Source: an uncultured Oleiphilaceae bacterium (GTDB taxonomy: Bacteria > Pseudomonadota > Gammaproteobacteria > Pseudomonadales > Oleiphilaceae). Taken from it: a stretch of DNA of 64,000 nucleotides. Position numbers and translations under genes: made by a program. The DNA lies in NCBI GenBank assembly GCA_913060665.1, contig CAJXUY010000001.1:409603-473602 (forward strand), read 5' to 3'. Shown here one piece after another: positions 19,449 to 28,774 of the stretch; positions within the stretch are counted from its first letter, which is position 1; each line of letters starts with the position of its first letter. The notes beneath the pieces were generated by a model that saw only the letters and a list, made by a program, of their open reading frames with translations, was not told the DNA's origin and did not search any database.

Positions 19449-20140
19449 ACCGTCAGGTATTCCTTAATCAGTTCTTCAGAAAGTTCAGAAATTTCGCCCG
19501 TAGCGACGCTTTTTCCTCGCTCCATAATACAGAAATTATCAGCCACTTTTCTAGCAAAAGGGAGTTTTTGTTCTACCAGTAGCACCGTAAGCCCCGTATC
19601 CCTATTAAGCTTACGAATAATATCTCCAATTTCTTGCACAACGTTGGGCTGAATACCTTCGGTGGGTTCATCAAGAATCAGCAATTTAGGATCAACGACC
19701 AACGCCCGCCCAATCGCCAACTGCTGCTGTTGACCACCCGACAGATCACCGCCTCTGCGATTAATCATCTCTTTAAGCACAGGGAATAGCTCATAAATAA
19801 AGTCAGGTATTTTCTTAAGCTTATCCTTTCTGGCAGATAGCCCTATTTGTAAGTTTTCTTCGACTGTCATGGCCGGAAAGATTTGCCTTCCTTGAGGGAC
19901 ATACCCAACCCCCATTGACGCTCGTTTTTCTGCGGAATAATCAAATAGGCTTTGCCCCATAAACTGAGCGCTGCCTGATTTAATGGGTAACAGCCCCATA
20001 ATGCAGCTCAATAGTGTTGTCTTGCCAACGCCATTACGGCCCATTAAAACCGTACATTTACCTTCTTCCACATGAAGATTAAGGTCCCAAAGTGTATGGC
20101 TTTCGCCATAAAACTGGTTGAGGTTCTCTATTGTTAACAT
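19445..20140 (-). CDS. urtE: Urea ABC transporter ATPase UrtE
   Basis: Second ATPase of the high-affinity urea importer (LivF-like). Walker A GRNGVGKTTLL, signature LSGGQQQQLAIGRAL, Walker B LLILDEPTEGIQP. The open frame extends to 20218 inside urtD, but MLTIENLNQFYGESHTLW at 20140 is the family start and has GGGAGAG upstream (231 aa). Overlaps ureD by four bases, linking transport and hydrolysis in one transcript. Confidence 0.95.
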   Translation of the reverse strand: MLTIENLNQFYGESHTLWDLNLHVEEGKCTVLMGRNGVGKTTLLSCIMGLLPIKSGSAQFMGQSLFDYSAEKRASMGVGYVPQGRQIFPAMTVEENLQIGLSARKDKLKKIPDFIYELFPVLKEMINRRGGDLSGGQQQQLAIGRALVVDPKLLILDEPTEGIQPNVVQEIGDIIRKLNRDTGLTVLLVEQKLPFARKVADNFCIMERGKSVATGEISELSEELIKEYLTV

Positions 20141-20144
20141 ATTA

Positions 20145-20981
20145 TCACTCTCCCAGATACACTTCTTTAACTCGTGCGTCACTTTGGATTTGGTCCATAG
20201 ACCCCTCAGCAAGCACACTACCCTGATGGAGTACCGTCACTTTTTTAGCAATCGAGCGAACAAAATCCATATCATGCTCTACCACGATGACCGAGTGCTT
20301 GCCTGCTAGCGAGGTTAGCAACTCTGCGGTTCTATCCATTTCCTGATGAGTCATTCCTGCTACCGGCTCATCGACCAATAATAACTTAGGGTTTTGCATC
20401 AACAACATGCCAATTTCCAGCCATTGCTTTTGACCATGAGAGAGTGCACCGGAACGCGCCATACTATGGTCTTGAAGCCCGATTTGAACCATCACTTGCT
20501 CAATATGGTCATTCTGCTCTCCGTTCAGTTTTGAAAACAAGGTTGGCAACACACCTCTCGGGCCCGCCATTGCCAGTTCCAAATTATCGAAAACAGATTG
20601 CTCTTCAAACACCGTTGGTTTTTGGAATTTCCGTCCTATACCTGCCTGTGCGATTTCAGGCTCACTCATCTCCAAAAGATTAATTTTTTGGCCAAAGTAA
20701 GCAGATCCCGTATCAGGCTTAGTTTTACCGGTAATGATATCCATCATCGTTGTTTTACCTGCGCCATTCGGCCCGATAATACAACGTAGCTCACCTTCAT
20801 CAATGTACAAGTTCAGGTTGTTAATCGCTTTGAATCCATCGAAACTAACGCTGACATCTTCAACATAAAGCATACAGCCGTTTTTGATCTCGAGGCGATC
20901 ACCTGCCTGAGGCGCCATAAAATCAAAGACACGGTCACGGTGTCGAATAGAGTCTAAATAAGACGGAATAGAAATACTCAT
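20145..20981 (-). CDS. urtD: Urea ABC transporter ATPase UrtD
   Basis: LivG-like ATPase of the urea importer. Walker A GPNGAGKTTMMDII, signature SHGQKQWLEIGMLL (the HGQ variant typical of UrtD), Walker B LLLVDEPVAGMT, and the H-loop VVEHDMDFVR. 278 aa with a ~35-residue N-terminal extension. Its ATG overlaps the urtC stop (ATGA). Confidence 0.95.
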   Translation of the reverse strand: MSISIPSYLDSIRHRDRVFDFMAPQAGDRLEIKNGCMLYVEDVSVSFDGFKAINNLNLYIDEGELRCIIGPNGAGKTTMMDIITGKTKPDTGSAYFGQKINLLEMSEPEIAQAGIGRKFQKPTVFEEQSVFDNLELAMAGPRGVLPTLFSKLNGEQNDHIEQVMVQIGLQDHSMARSGALSHGQKQWLEIGMLLMQNPKLLLVDEPVAGMTHQEMDRTAELLTSLAGKHSVIVVEHDMDFVRSIAKKVTVLHQGSVLAEGSMDQIQSDARVKEVYLGE

Positions 20982-22063
20982 GCGACAGCCTCCTTACGAT
21001 TCATAAGCCCAGCTATTCCTTTTGGAAGGTAAAGTGTACCGAGCACAAACAAGCCACCTAGAGCAAATAGCCAAACCTCTGGCATCGCAACGGTGAAATA
21101 GCTTTTAGCATAGTTCACTGCAACGGCTCCGATAACAGCACCATATAACGTTGCCCGCCCACCAATCGCAACCCAAACCACTAACTCAATTGAGTTAAGG
21201 GGTGAAAACTCATTAGGGTTAATAATACCGACTTGAGGTACATATAAAGCCCCCGCAATTCCTGCTAACGCGGCAGAAAAGACAAATACCCAAAGCTTAA
21301 CTTTATCGACGCGGTAACCAATAAAGCGAGTACGATCCTCAGAGTCACGTATCGCCATACAAACACGCCCTAACTTAGACGTCACAATATAACGACACGC
21401 AATATAGCCCAACGCCAAAAACACAGCAGAGAGCGCAAACAGCGTTAGCCGAGTACTATTAGACTGCAAACTAAAGCCTAGAATATCTTTAAAGTCAGTG
21501 AGCCCATTATTACCACCAAAGCCCATTTCATTTCGGTAGAACGCCAACATAAGCGCATAGGTCATTGCCTGAGTAATAATAGACAAGTAAACACCCGTTA
21601 CACGGGAACGGAATGCCAACCAACCAAATACAAAGGCTAAAATTCCCGGTACTAAAACCACCATAATCATGGCAAACCAGAACATATCAAAGCCCTGCCA
21701 AAACCAAGGAAGTTCTTTCCAGTCTAGAAAGACCATAAAGTCAGGTAAGATAGGGTCGCCATAAACACCACGGTCACCAATCTGCCTCATTAGGTACATA
21801 CCCATTGCGTAACCGCCTAAGGCAAAAAACGCACCGTGTCCAAGACTCAAAATCCCCATATAGCCCCATACGAGGTCAACCGCTATCGCCAGTAATGCAA
21901 ACGTTAAATACTTACCCAGTAACGTTACGGTATAGGTTGAAACATGAAGGGCACTCCCTTCTGGCACAAGTATATTCAAACCCAGCACAGCAACCGTTAC
22001 GACGGCAAGAACCAGTAAAAATACTTGAGACTTCCTATCAAATAATTGTTTATCAGTATGCAT
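20978..22063 (-). CDS. urtC: Urea ABC transporter permease UrtC
   Basis: LivM-like inner-membrane permease with about ten hydrophobic helices. GYMGILSLGHGAFFALGGYAMGMYL and the permease loop RDSEDRTRFIGYRVDKVKLW are typical. 361 aa. Four-base overlap with urtD and a three-base gap from urtB. Confidence 0.95.
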   Translation of the reverse strand: MHTDKQLFDRKSQVFLLVLAVVTVAVLGLNILVPEGSALHVSTYTVTLLGKYLTFALLAIAVDLVWGYMGILSLGHGAFFALGGYAMGMYLMRQIGDRGVYGDPILPDFMVFLDWKELPWFWQGFDMFWFAMIMVVLVPGILAFVFGWLAFRSRVTGVYLSIITQAMTYALMLAFYRNEMGFGGNNGLTDFKDILGFSLQSNSTRLTLFALSAVFLALGYIACRYIVTSKLGRVCMAIRDSEDRTRFIGYRVDKVKLWVFVFSAALAGIAGALYVPQVGIINPNEFSPLNSIELVVWVAIGGRATLYGAVIGAVAVNYAKSYFTVAMPEVWLFALGGLFVLGTLYLPKGIAGLMNRKEAVA

Positions 22064-22066
22064 AAT

Positions 22067-23713
22067 TTACCCTTCCGCTCCACGGCCCTTTTGAGGAAAA
22101 AGCCCACGAGGTTTTTTCTGTATGAAGAGAATAATAAAAATCAGAACTAAAATTTTCGCTAATACGGCACCAGACATAGGCTCCAGTATTTTATTGGCTA
22201 CCCCTAACGACATACCCGCCACTAAGGTTCCCCAGAGATTACCAACCCCTCCAAATACCACGACCATAAAGGAGTCAATGATATAGGCTTGCCCCAAATT
22301 GGGCCCGACATTGGTCAACTGGCTTAACGCAACACCTGCTACTCCGGCGACGCCTGACCCTAAACCAAATGTTAATGCATCAACCCATTCAGACCTTACC
22401 CCCATAGCGCGAGCCATTGCTCGGTTTTGGGATACCGCCCTAACCTTTAACCCTAATGTGGTTTTCTTCAAAACAAAGAACAGCATGGCAAATACGATCA
22501 AACAAAAGATAATAATATAGAGACGGTTGAACGTAATGGAGAAAACAGGATTAATCTCAAGCGCCCCACTCATCCAGTCCGGTGTTTCTACACTTCGGTT
22601 GAGAGGCGAGAAAACGGTACGCACTGTTTGTTGCAAGATCAAACTGAGACCAAATGTGGCTAATAAGGTTTCAAGGGGACGACCATAAAGGTGTCTGATG
22701 ACACCGCGCTCTATCGCTATACCTACTAAACCAGACACCAAAAACGCAGCAGGCACTGCTACAAATAGTGATGCGCCAATGTTATTTGGCATAATTAACT
22801 GGACAACATAGGTGGTATAGGCACCCAACATAATCAGCTCACCATGCGCCATATTGATAACACCCATAACGCCGAAAGTAATCGCCAAGCCAATAGCTGC
22901 AAGAACCAACACCGAACCAAGACTCAAACCAAAGAACAGTGTTTCCATTAGCGCGTAGTTATCTATTTTCTGGTCAATTTTACCCAATGCTTTGGTCGCA
23001 GCAGCAGCAACACTTTTATCGGTTTCGTTATCCGCGGTTGCTTGTAAGGCATTTCTTACTGCAGGCTCTAAGCTATCTTCCAGAGTTTTAATTGCAGTGA
23101 TTTTTTCGACCACCGACCCTGTTTTCAAATGACCAATAGCAACCCCAAATGCGATGAGCGATCGTACCCTGTCATTTTTTTCGTGCTCATACATCTTTTC
23201 AAATAATGCAATCTGGCTGTCATCAACCACATCAAACAAACTAACAACAGCCGCACTTCGTTTGGTTGGGTCCGTATCCGTTAGCTGTATTTGTGCAATC
23301 GCAGCTTTTATCTTGGTACGCAGTGTATTATTAATAGCCACACGCTTAATTTTTCGTTTACTGGTTACCTCATAGGTTTTATCTGCGACTAATATATCAG
23401 TGACTAAATACCCTTTACCCCGCTCTTCTAGAATCGTAACGAGTCTTTTTTCTTTCTTTAGACGATAAAGGTCGCCTGCTAGCAGCGTCTGCAATACCTG
23501 CTCCGCTCGCTCATCATTACTCTTGGCTAATAATTCGACCCCTTGAGTAACGCTCTTAAAATTTTTCCCCAGTAACTTGCTCATCGACTGGTCAAAAAAC
23601 GTATCGGACCATACAGTCGAAGAACACATCATGACAGCGAGCAGCATCACGATGTTAATGAATCTAATTGGTGATTTACATTTTGCTAAGTCGTACTTTC
23701 TAAGACAAAACAT
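22067..23713 (-). CDS. urtB: Urea ABC transporter permease UrtB with long periplasmic N-domain
   Basis: LivH-like permease. It begins with a signal-like hydrophobic stretch (ending near TVWS) and a ~220-residue helical repeat region, as in most UrtB proteins, before the membrane part (GLAITFGVMGVINMAHGELIMLGAYTTYV). ATG at 23713 is chosen: AGGGA lies seven bases upstream, whereas the longer frame would need a TTG. 548 aa. A hairpin separates it from urtA. Confidence 0.94.
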   Translation of the reverse strand: MFCLRKYDLAKCKSPIRFINIVMLLAVMMCSSTVWSDTFFDQSMSKLLGKNFKSVTQGVELLAKSNDERAEQVLQTLLAGDLYRLKKEKRLVTILEERGKGYLVTDILVADKTYEVTSKRKIKRVAINNTLRTKIKAAIAQIQLTDTDPTKRSAAVVSLFDVVDDSQIALFEKMYEHEKNDRVRSLIAFGVAIGHLKTGSVVEKITAIKTLEDSLEPAVRNALQATADNETDKSVAAAATKALGKIDQKIDNYALMETLFFGLSLGSVLVLAAIGLAITFGVMGVINMAHGELIMLGAYTTYVVQLIMPNNIGASLFVAVPAAFLVSGLVGIAIERGVIRHLYGRPLETLLATFGLSLILQQTVRTVFSPLNRSVETPDWMSGALEINPVFSITFNRLYIIIFCLIVFAMLFFVLKKTTLGLKVRAVSQNRAMARAMGVRSEWVDALTFGLGSGVAGVAGVALSQLTNVGPNLGQAYIIDSFMVVVFGGVGNLWGTLVAGMSLGVANKILEPMSGAVLAKILVLIFIILFIQKKPRGLFPQKGRGAEG

Positions 23714-23781
23714 CTCATTTTCCCTAATCAATCACTCTGCTCGCTATTGCTGCCAGCTTTAGAGGGTGAAAATGTAAAAGA

Positions 23782-23805
23782 CCACTACTTAAACTCAAGT
23801 AGTGG
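23782..23805 (-). terminator. Hairpin between urtA and urtB
   Basis: Perfect 9-bp stem CCACTACTT/AAGTAGTGG with a six-base loop, followed on the minus strand by a U-rich stretch. It is a probable partial terminator or RNA-stabilising stem. Such a stem would give more binding protein than permease. Confidence 0.6.
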
Positions 23806-23840
23806 CCTGCAGTGCATTACTAATAATTAGTGATCACAGA

Positions 23841-25133
23841 TTAAAAGTTCTGACCTGAGCACTTAGCTGTTTTAACGTTATAGTTACCGCAAGAAAGTGG
23901 CGCTCTCCAGTCAGAAATAATGTCTTTTGAACCAGGCAAGAAGTCAGACCATGCATCACCGGCTACATTGCCAGTTGTCTGCCATACAACCTGAAACTGA
24001 CCGTCATCCTGAATTTCACCAATGAGAACTGGCTTAGTCACATGGTGGTTAGGCATCATTGCTGAAATACCACCGGTTAAGTTAGGTACTGCTACACCGA
24101 TAATCGCATCCTGAACAACAGAAGGGTCAGTCGTTCCAGCCTTCTCTACAGCTTCAACCCACATATTGAAACCGATGTAGTGTGCTTCCATAGGGTCATT
24201 CGTTACACGCTCATCATTTTTGATATATTCCTGCCAGCTTTCGATGAATGCTTCGTTAGTATCATCTTCAACACTCATAAAGTAGTTCCACGCAGCCAAG
24301 TGACCAACTAGTGGCTTGGTGTCTATACCCGAAAGCTCTTCTTCACCCACAGAAAACGCAACCACTGGAATCTGCTCTGACGAAATGCCTTGGTTTCCAA
24401 GCTCTTTATAGAATGGAACGTTTGCATCACCGTTGATAGTCGAAACAACGGCTGTTTTCTTGCCCGCTGAACCGAATTTCTTAACATCAGATACAATACT
24501 CTGCCAATCTGAGTGACCAAATGGGGTATAGTTGATCATAATATCTTCTTCTTTCACGCCTTTTGCTTTTAAGTACGCTTCAAGAATTTTGTTGGTGGTA
24601 CGAGGGTATACATAATCGGTACCCGCTAAAACCCAACGCTTAACACCCAAGTCATTCATCAAGTAATCAACCGCCGGAATGGCCTGTTGGTTTGGCGCTG
24701 CACCGGTATAGAATACGTTTTTAGATGACTCTTCACCTTCATACTGTACCGGATAGAATAGAAGGCTATTTAACTCTTCTACTACAGGAAGAACAGATTT
24801 ACGAGAAACAGAGGTCCAGCAACCAAAAATGGCGGAAACATTTTCTTTATCGATTAACTCTCTACCCTTTTCTGCGAATAAAGGCCAATTAGAAGCAGGA
24901 TCGACAACAACAGGCTCAAGTTTCTTACCGAGCAATCCACCTTTTGCATTTTGTTCTTCTATTAACATTAACATTGTATCTTTCAACGTCGTTTCACTGA
25001 TCGCCATGGTGCCTGACAGCGAGTGTAAAATACCGACTTTAATTGTATCGTCAGCTGCGATAACGTGAGAAGCAGAAAACGTAAGCGCTGCTGCTGCCGC
25101 TATGCCCGAAATTGAAGCAGTTAGTTTTTTCAT
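23841..25133 (-). CDS. urtA: Urea ABC transporter substrate-binding protein UrtA
   Basis: Periplasmic urea-binding protein. Signal peptide with likely cleavage after HVIA (residue 26), then IKVGILHSLSGTMAISETTLKD, the UrtA/AmiC-type ligand start. The middle segment SAIFGCWTSVSRKSVLPVVEE and NLLFYPVQYEGEE-like text (LLFYPVQYEGEESS) are diagnostic. 430 aa. AGGAGAGA lies just upstream. First gene of the urt-ure block. Confidence 0.97.
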   Translation of the reverse strand: MKKLTASISGIAAAAALTFSASHVIAADDTIKVGILHSLSGTMAISETTLKDTMLMLIEEQNAKGGLLGKKLEPVVVDPASNWPLFAEKGRELIDKENVSAIFGCWTSVSRKSVLPVVEELNSLLFYPVQYEGEESSKNVFYTGAAPNQQAIPAVDYLMNDLGVKRWVLAGTDYVYPRTTNKILEAYLKAKGVKEEDIMINYTPFGHSDWQSIVSDVKKFGSAGKKTAVVSTINGDANVPFYKELGNQGISSEQIPVVAFSVGEEELSGIDTKPLVGHLAAWNYFMSVEDDTNEAFIESWQEYIKNDERVTNDPMEAHYIGFNMWVEAVEKAGTTDPSVVQDAIIGVAVPNLTGGISAMMPNHHVTKPVLIGEIQDDGQFQVVWQTTGNVAGDAWSDFLPGSKDIISDWRAPLSCGNYNVKTAKCSGQNF

Positions 25134-25309
25134 TCCTATCTCTCCTAGAGACCCAAACCTAATTATGATTTTTATCAGTACATTTATAAACCTGTATGCA
25201 CTTATTTGAGTTATTCATCAGATTCTAGTCCATATTAACTAATAGTGTTTAATAACATTAAGTTACCTAACACAACCAACATCCATAAACGAACACACCC
25301 ACACTATGC

Positions 25310-25426
25310 GCACCACTACACCGCAGTCAACAAATATAACGCACCACTACAGAGCATATATATTATAATCAATAGTGAATCGCACCAATAATGAAATAAC
25401 GCCAGTGCACAGCACCAGTAAAAAGC
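25310..25426. promoter_or_regulatory. Four phased GCACC half-sites upstream of urtA
   Basis: GCACC at 25310, 25341, 25382 and 25412, spaced 31, 41 and 30 bases, i.e. about 3, 4 and 3 helical turns. The first two share GCACCACTACA. They begin 177 bases above the urtA start, an enhancer-like distance. One arm of the NtrC dyad (GCACC-N5-GGTGC) is exact; the other is poor. NtrC or a similar nitrogen regulator is inferred. Confidence 0.45.
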
Positions 25427-25472
25427 ATTTAAACAGAAAAGTGGACATGATGTTATTTAGTTGTGTTAAACA

Positions 25473-25502
25473 ATTAAATTAGGATGAATACTCTAATTTA
25501 AT
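25473..25502. promoter_or_regulatory. 10-bp palindrome, possible operator
   Basis: ATTAAATTAG at 25473-25482 and its exact inverted copy CTAATTTAAT at 25493-25502, ten bases apart, about 80 bases above the next plus-strand gene. It could be an operator or an mRNA leader stem. Confidence 0.45.
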
Positions 25503-25579
25503 CCCCTAACATCTCCTCATAGGGCTTATAACGGCGAGCAACCTACCATCTATTTGGAGATACAACACTGGGGCGTTTA

Positions 25580-25996
25580 ATGATTCAAGAAGCATTTAGA
25601 ACTCAAATAAAGCAGGTTCAATCAGTTGGCGAAAAAATCCATTCTAAGTTGAAGCCCCAGTTAGATAAGGCGACAAAGGAAGGCAAAAAAGTATTGAGTC
25701 AACTCGGTTCTGATACAACTGAAGAAAAGACGGTAGCAGGAGTGATTGCGGAGATACGAGAGCACAACCCGACACTTAAGCGGCTGATACTTAACCTTGA
25801 TTCTGCCACCTATGATACTCGTAAGCAACTATCGTGGAATGCAGCAATGATGAGCGCTTATGCAAAGCTACAAGCTGAAATTAAGTTTAATAAAGACCTA
25901 AAGCCCGCGATTGATGGGTACCTATCTACAGTAGATGAAAAACTAAAGTCTTTACTTGAAAAAGCAAACGAATTTAAAAGTAAGGTTATTAATTAA
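25580..25996 (+). CDS. Hypothetical helical protein
   Basis: Not recognised. 138 residues, Lys/Glu-rich, predicted almost all helical, with no signal peptide or membrane segment. The heptad-like spacing and length recall phasins and other amphipathic helical proteins, but no motif supports this. GGGG lies six bases upstream of the ATG. Two hairpins follow its stop codon, the second an intrinsic terminator, so it is a stand-alone gene. Confidence 0.7.
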   Translation: MIQEAFRTQIKQVQSVGEKIHSKLKPQLDKATKEGKKVLSQLGSDTTEEKTVAGVIAEIREHNPTLKRLILNLDSATYDTRKQLSWNAAMMSAYAKLQAEIKFNKDLKPAIDGYLSTVDEKLKSLLEKANEFKSKVIN

Positions 25997-26053
25997 CCTG
26001 ACTTAATGAAGGTTTAGGTATTTTGTACCACCCGTATGACGATCTACCCCTCA

Positions 26054-26076
26054 CTAGCAACACCTATGGTTGCTAG
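26054..26076 (+). repeat. Stem-loop before terminator
   Basis: Perfect 8-bp stem CTAGCAAC/GTTGCTAG with a seven-base loop. It directly precedes the terminator at 26086, so it would sit in the 3' end of the upstream mRNA. Confidence 0.6.
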
Positions 26077-26085
26077 AGAATGTTT

Positions 26086-26112
26086 GCCCCTAACCCCAGG
26101 GGCTTTTTTTTG
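26086..26112 (+). terminator. Intrinsic terminator
   Basis: Stem GCCCCT/AGGGGC with loop AACCCC and a following run of T residues, ending just before the convergent msrA gene. Confidence 0.88.
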
Positions 26113-26120
26113 TCTGCTGT

Positions 26121-26762
26121 TTAGTCTTCGTAACAAACTCCCGTTCCGCCAAGACCACAATAACCTTGAGGGTTCTTCGCTAAATACTGCTGGTGATAGG
26201 TTTCTGCATAATAAAATTCCGCAGCAGGCAGTATCTCTGTAGTAATAACACCTCGTCCAGACCGTTTTAGCATTTCTTGATAATGTGTAGCTGATTCAAC
26301 CGCCATCTCCTGCTGAGCGTCTGAATAGCAATACACTCCAGAACGATACTGAGTGCCGATATCATTCCCTTGCCTCATCCCTTGAGTAGGGTCATGAGAT
26401 TCCCAAAACACCTTTAATAATTCGCCATAACTAACCTTCCGAGTGTCATACACTACCAGCACTACTTCGTTGTGTCCGGTAAGCCCGGTACACGTTTCTT
26501 CATAGTTTGGGTTAGGCGTAACACCCCCTGTGTACCCTACTGCGCTAGAATAAACCCCCTCAATTGACCAAAACTTTTTTTCAGCCCCCCAAAAACACCC
26601 TAACCCAAAAATAGCACGATCACAGTATTGAGGAAAAGGTACCTTAACCGTGTTGCCAGTAACAAAATGAACAGGGTCAACCAACATTTCTTTTGCTCGC
26701 CCAGGCAGAGCTGTTTCGATAGTCGGAAGAAGCTTTTTATCTTGAGGGAATGGGTTGAGCAT
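26121..26762 (-). CDS. msrA: Peptide methionine sulfoxide reductase MsrA
   Basis: Repairs methionine-S-sulfoxide in proteins. The catalytic GCFWGAE motif lies near residues 56-62, followed by [26 protein letters not shown] and [19 protein letters not shown], both diagnostic. 213 aa with the longer N-terminal segment seen in many proteobacterial MsrA proteins; the C-terminal cysteine lies in GGTGVC. Confidence 0.96.
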   Translation of the reverse strand: MLNPFPQDKKLLPTIETALPGRAKEMLVDPVHFVTGNTVKVPFPQYCDRAIFGLGCFWGAEKKFWSIEGVYSSAVGYTGGVTPNPNYEETCTGLTGHNEVVLVVYDTRKVSYGELLKVFWESHDPTQGMRQGNDIGTQYRSGVYCYSDAQQEMAVESATHYQEMLKRSGRGVITTEILPAAEFYYAETYHQQYLAKNPQGYCGLGGTGVCYED

Positions 26763-26911
26763 TTGCGTTCCTGTGTGGTTTAACGTCCAAACTACCTTTA
26801 GAATTTATCTATATATGGGTACAGTACAATATTATATTTACCATTATCAAAGACTATTTTAGTAGAGTCTTCCAGAACTGCCTATATGGTTATCATCATT
26901 CAGGACAATAT

Positions 26912-27412
26912 ATGTCTCAACAAATTTCAAAAACTGTTTCAGGCTCTTCGATCGAGGGGCATGTTTATAAAGTCTTTCCAAATGACCTGAATGCCCACGG
27001 TACCGCTTTTGGAGGCATGATCATGTCAAAATGTGATCGCCTATCTCTTGTGGTTGCAGAAAGGCATAGCGGTTACGTTTGTGTCACAGCCTCAGTAGAT
27101 TCTATTCATTTTATGGCTCCGGCAAAAGAGAATGACACTCTCATATTTAAAGTTTCCATCAATAGAGCATGGAGTTCGTCTATGGAGGTAGGCGTAAAAG
27201 TGGAAGCCGAAAATAGCTATACCGGCGATAGTAAGCACATTCTATCCGCCTATTTTACATTCGTAGCATTAGATAAGAACAACAAACCCGCAAAAGTCCC
27301 TTCTTTGACAGCCGAAACAGAACTTGAGAAGAGAAGATTCCAACAAGCAGCCGTTCGCCGTGAAGCACGACTTCAAACTATCGAAAAGCTTAAAGAGTAT
27401 GACTCAAACTAG
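26912..27412 (+). CDS. Acyl-CoA thioesterase (hotdog fold)
   Basis: YciA/BFIT-type acyl-CoA hydrolase. N-A-H-G-T-A-F-G-G (residues ~29-37) includes the catalytic segment; DSIHFMAPAKENDTL and MEVGVKVEAEN follow the family. 166 aa, cytoplasmic, one hotdog domain. Substrate length cannot be told. It stands alone between msrA (divergent) and a pseudogene. Confidence 0.85.
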   Translation: MSQQISKTVSGSSIEGHVYKVFPNDLNAHGTAFGGMIMSKCDRLSLVVAERHSGYVCVTASVDSIHFMAPAKENDTLIFKVSINRAWSSSMEVGVKVEAENSYTGDSKHILSAYFTFVALDKNNKPAKVPSLTAETELEKRRFQQAAVRREARLQTIEKLKEYDSN

Positions 27413-27577
27413 TGTCATCGAGTATTTTTTACAAATTAAATCAATATGTTATTAACGCTGTAACATTTTTGTAATAATTTCACCCTACGAGACCCTCGCC
27501 TGCAGAATCATCAATTCCTTCATGATTTTGTAGGTATCCAATTTCACAAGTTAATACCGTTGTTATTTTCTAGTCAT

Positions 27578-27955
27578 CTAACAGCCTATCAGAGCTCTTC
27601 CCCTCTTATACCTCTAACTGAGCAGGATTTACGTACCGAATACCTTGTTAAGATACACGGCTCAAATACTATCGGCGCAGAACTGGGCCCAAACATGGTT
27701 TTCGCTTATTGAAAGAACAAGGGCATTCCTAACGAAAATATTATGCTGATTGGCTACTCAGATAAACAATCTAATGAGCTTAGAGCTCAATTAATTTCTG
27801 AGCTCAGGGTTCTTTCGGTAAAGAAAGCTATTAAAAAGAAAGGTAAGATAATAAAAGCCTATACCGGTTATGGTCAATATATGCCTCTTGCAACAAGTGA
27901 CGGTGATATGGGGGTTTTCAAAAACGGCCGAGTTGAAGTCTGGGCCAGAATGTGA
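27578..27955 (+). pseudogene. Decayed substrate-binding/OmpA-like protein
   Basis: One frame reads VKIHGSNTIGAELGPNMVFAY, then a TGA stop at 27710-27712. It continues in the same frame with ENIMLIGYSDKQSNELRAQ and ends GVFKNGRVEVWARM. The first part resembles the start of phosphate-binding (PstS-like) domains, and the second resembles OmpA C-terminal domains (LIGFSD..., NRRVEVW). Full-length proteins joining these two domains exist and are several hundred residues long, so most of the middle is missing. The 70-residue downstream ORF should not be called a gene. Confidence 0.7.
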
Positions 27956-27959
27956 AGCG

Positions 27960-28766
27960 CTAAGAAAAAGACCCTTTCTTTCGCGCAATCACATGGATAT
28001 AACGACCTAACGATAAGTAAGGCTCTTGACGACACAACAACTTCTCCATATGCAATATATCCTCATAACTACGACGCGCCTGAAGATCTCTATTTAGGTA
28101 ATCATTAACAACTCTGATGCCGGTTTTGCTGATAATATCGAAGCCGGCAGCATCGAGCCAGCCATAAACATCAATAGGATCTAATGGGCTAATAGGCGTC
28201 AAGCCACCTTTTTCACCGACAAAGTCATTGGAAATAACTTTTCTGAAATTTCCTTTGAGCAAGTTTTTCATAATCACTGAGTGCTTATTGTAAAACATCA
28301 ACGATAGATAACCGCCCTCAGCGACGGCCTCCATTGCACAGGTTAAGCCTGCTTCTGGCTCTGCTAACCATTCAAGTACCGCATGAAACATTACTAAGTC
28401 GGAGGGCGCTGTTATTGTTTGTGATAGTTGATCAATTGCAGCATTAACAAGCTCAAAGTTTTCTGCTGGAACTCTCTCTTCCCTAAAGTGAACTTTTGCC
28501 AGTTCAAGCATATCTTTCGATACGTCAGTCACGGTAACATTGTGACCTTCATTAGCCAATTTTGCAGAGATTTGACCGATCCCGCCTCCTACATCGAGCA
28601 CCGATAGGCGAGAGTTTCCTTCTAGGCTATTCAGCAGGTTCTCTTCAAGGTCCTCCCATAATAACTGAAGCCGAATTTCACCTTTTGATGAGCCATATAT
28701 TTTTTTCTTGAAGTGCTCAGCCAACCCATCAAAATTGCGATCCTGAGTATGTTCATACTTGTTCAT
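27960..28766 (-). CDS. cmoM: tRNA 5-carboxymethoxyuridine methyltransferase CmoM
   Basis: SAM enzyme that methylates cmo5U34 to mcmo5U in tRNA. DRNFDGLAEHFKKKIYGSSKGEIRLQLLW is nearly the E. coli CmoM N-terminus; the SAM loop VLDVGGGIGQIS, then FHAVLEWLAEP, SLMFYNKHS and CRQEPYLSLGRYIHV all match. 268 aa. Eight bases downstream of rsmC on the same strand. Confidence 0.93.
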   Translation of the reverse strand: MNKYEHTQDRNFDGLAEHFKKKIYGSSKGEIRLQLLWEDLEENLLNSLEGNSRLSVLDVGGGIGQISAKLANEGHNVTVTDVSKDMLELAKVHFREERVPAENFELVNAAIDQLSQTITAPSDLVMFHAVLEWLAEPEAGLTCAMEAVAEGGYLSLMFYNKHSVIMKNLLKGNFRKVISNDFVGEKGGLTPISPLDPIDVYGWLDAAGFDIISKTGIRVVNDYLNRDLQARRSYEDILHMEKLLCRQEPYLSLGRYIHVIARKKGSFS

Positions 28767-28774
28767 GGCTACGC

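Larger units (their letters stand above)
25134..25579. other. Gene-free divergent region (446 bp)
   Basis: Separates urtA (minus) from a plus-strand hypothetical gene. No ORF is credible. It holds the phased GCACC half-sites and a 10-bp palindrome listed separately. No sigma-54 -24/-12 element was seen on the minus strand. Confidence 0.7.

Noticed and set aside
25134..25310. Sigma-54 promoter for urtA
   Set aside because: No GG-N10-GC pair with fitting context was found on the minus strand; the same search failed before amtB.
27743..27955. A 70-residue gene
   Set aside because: It is the tail of a decayed OmpA-like gene, in frame with an upstream stop.
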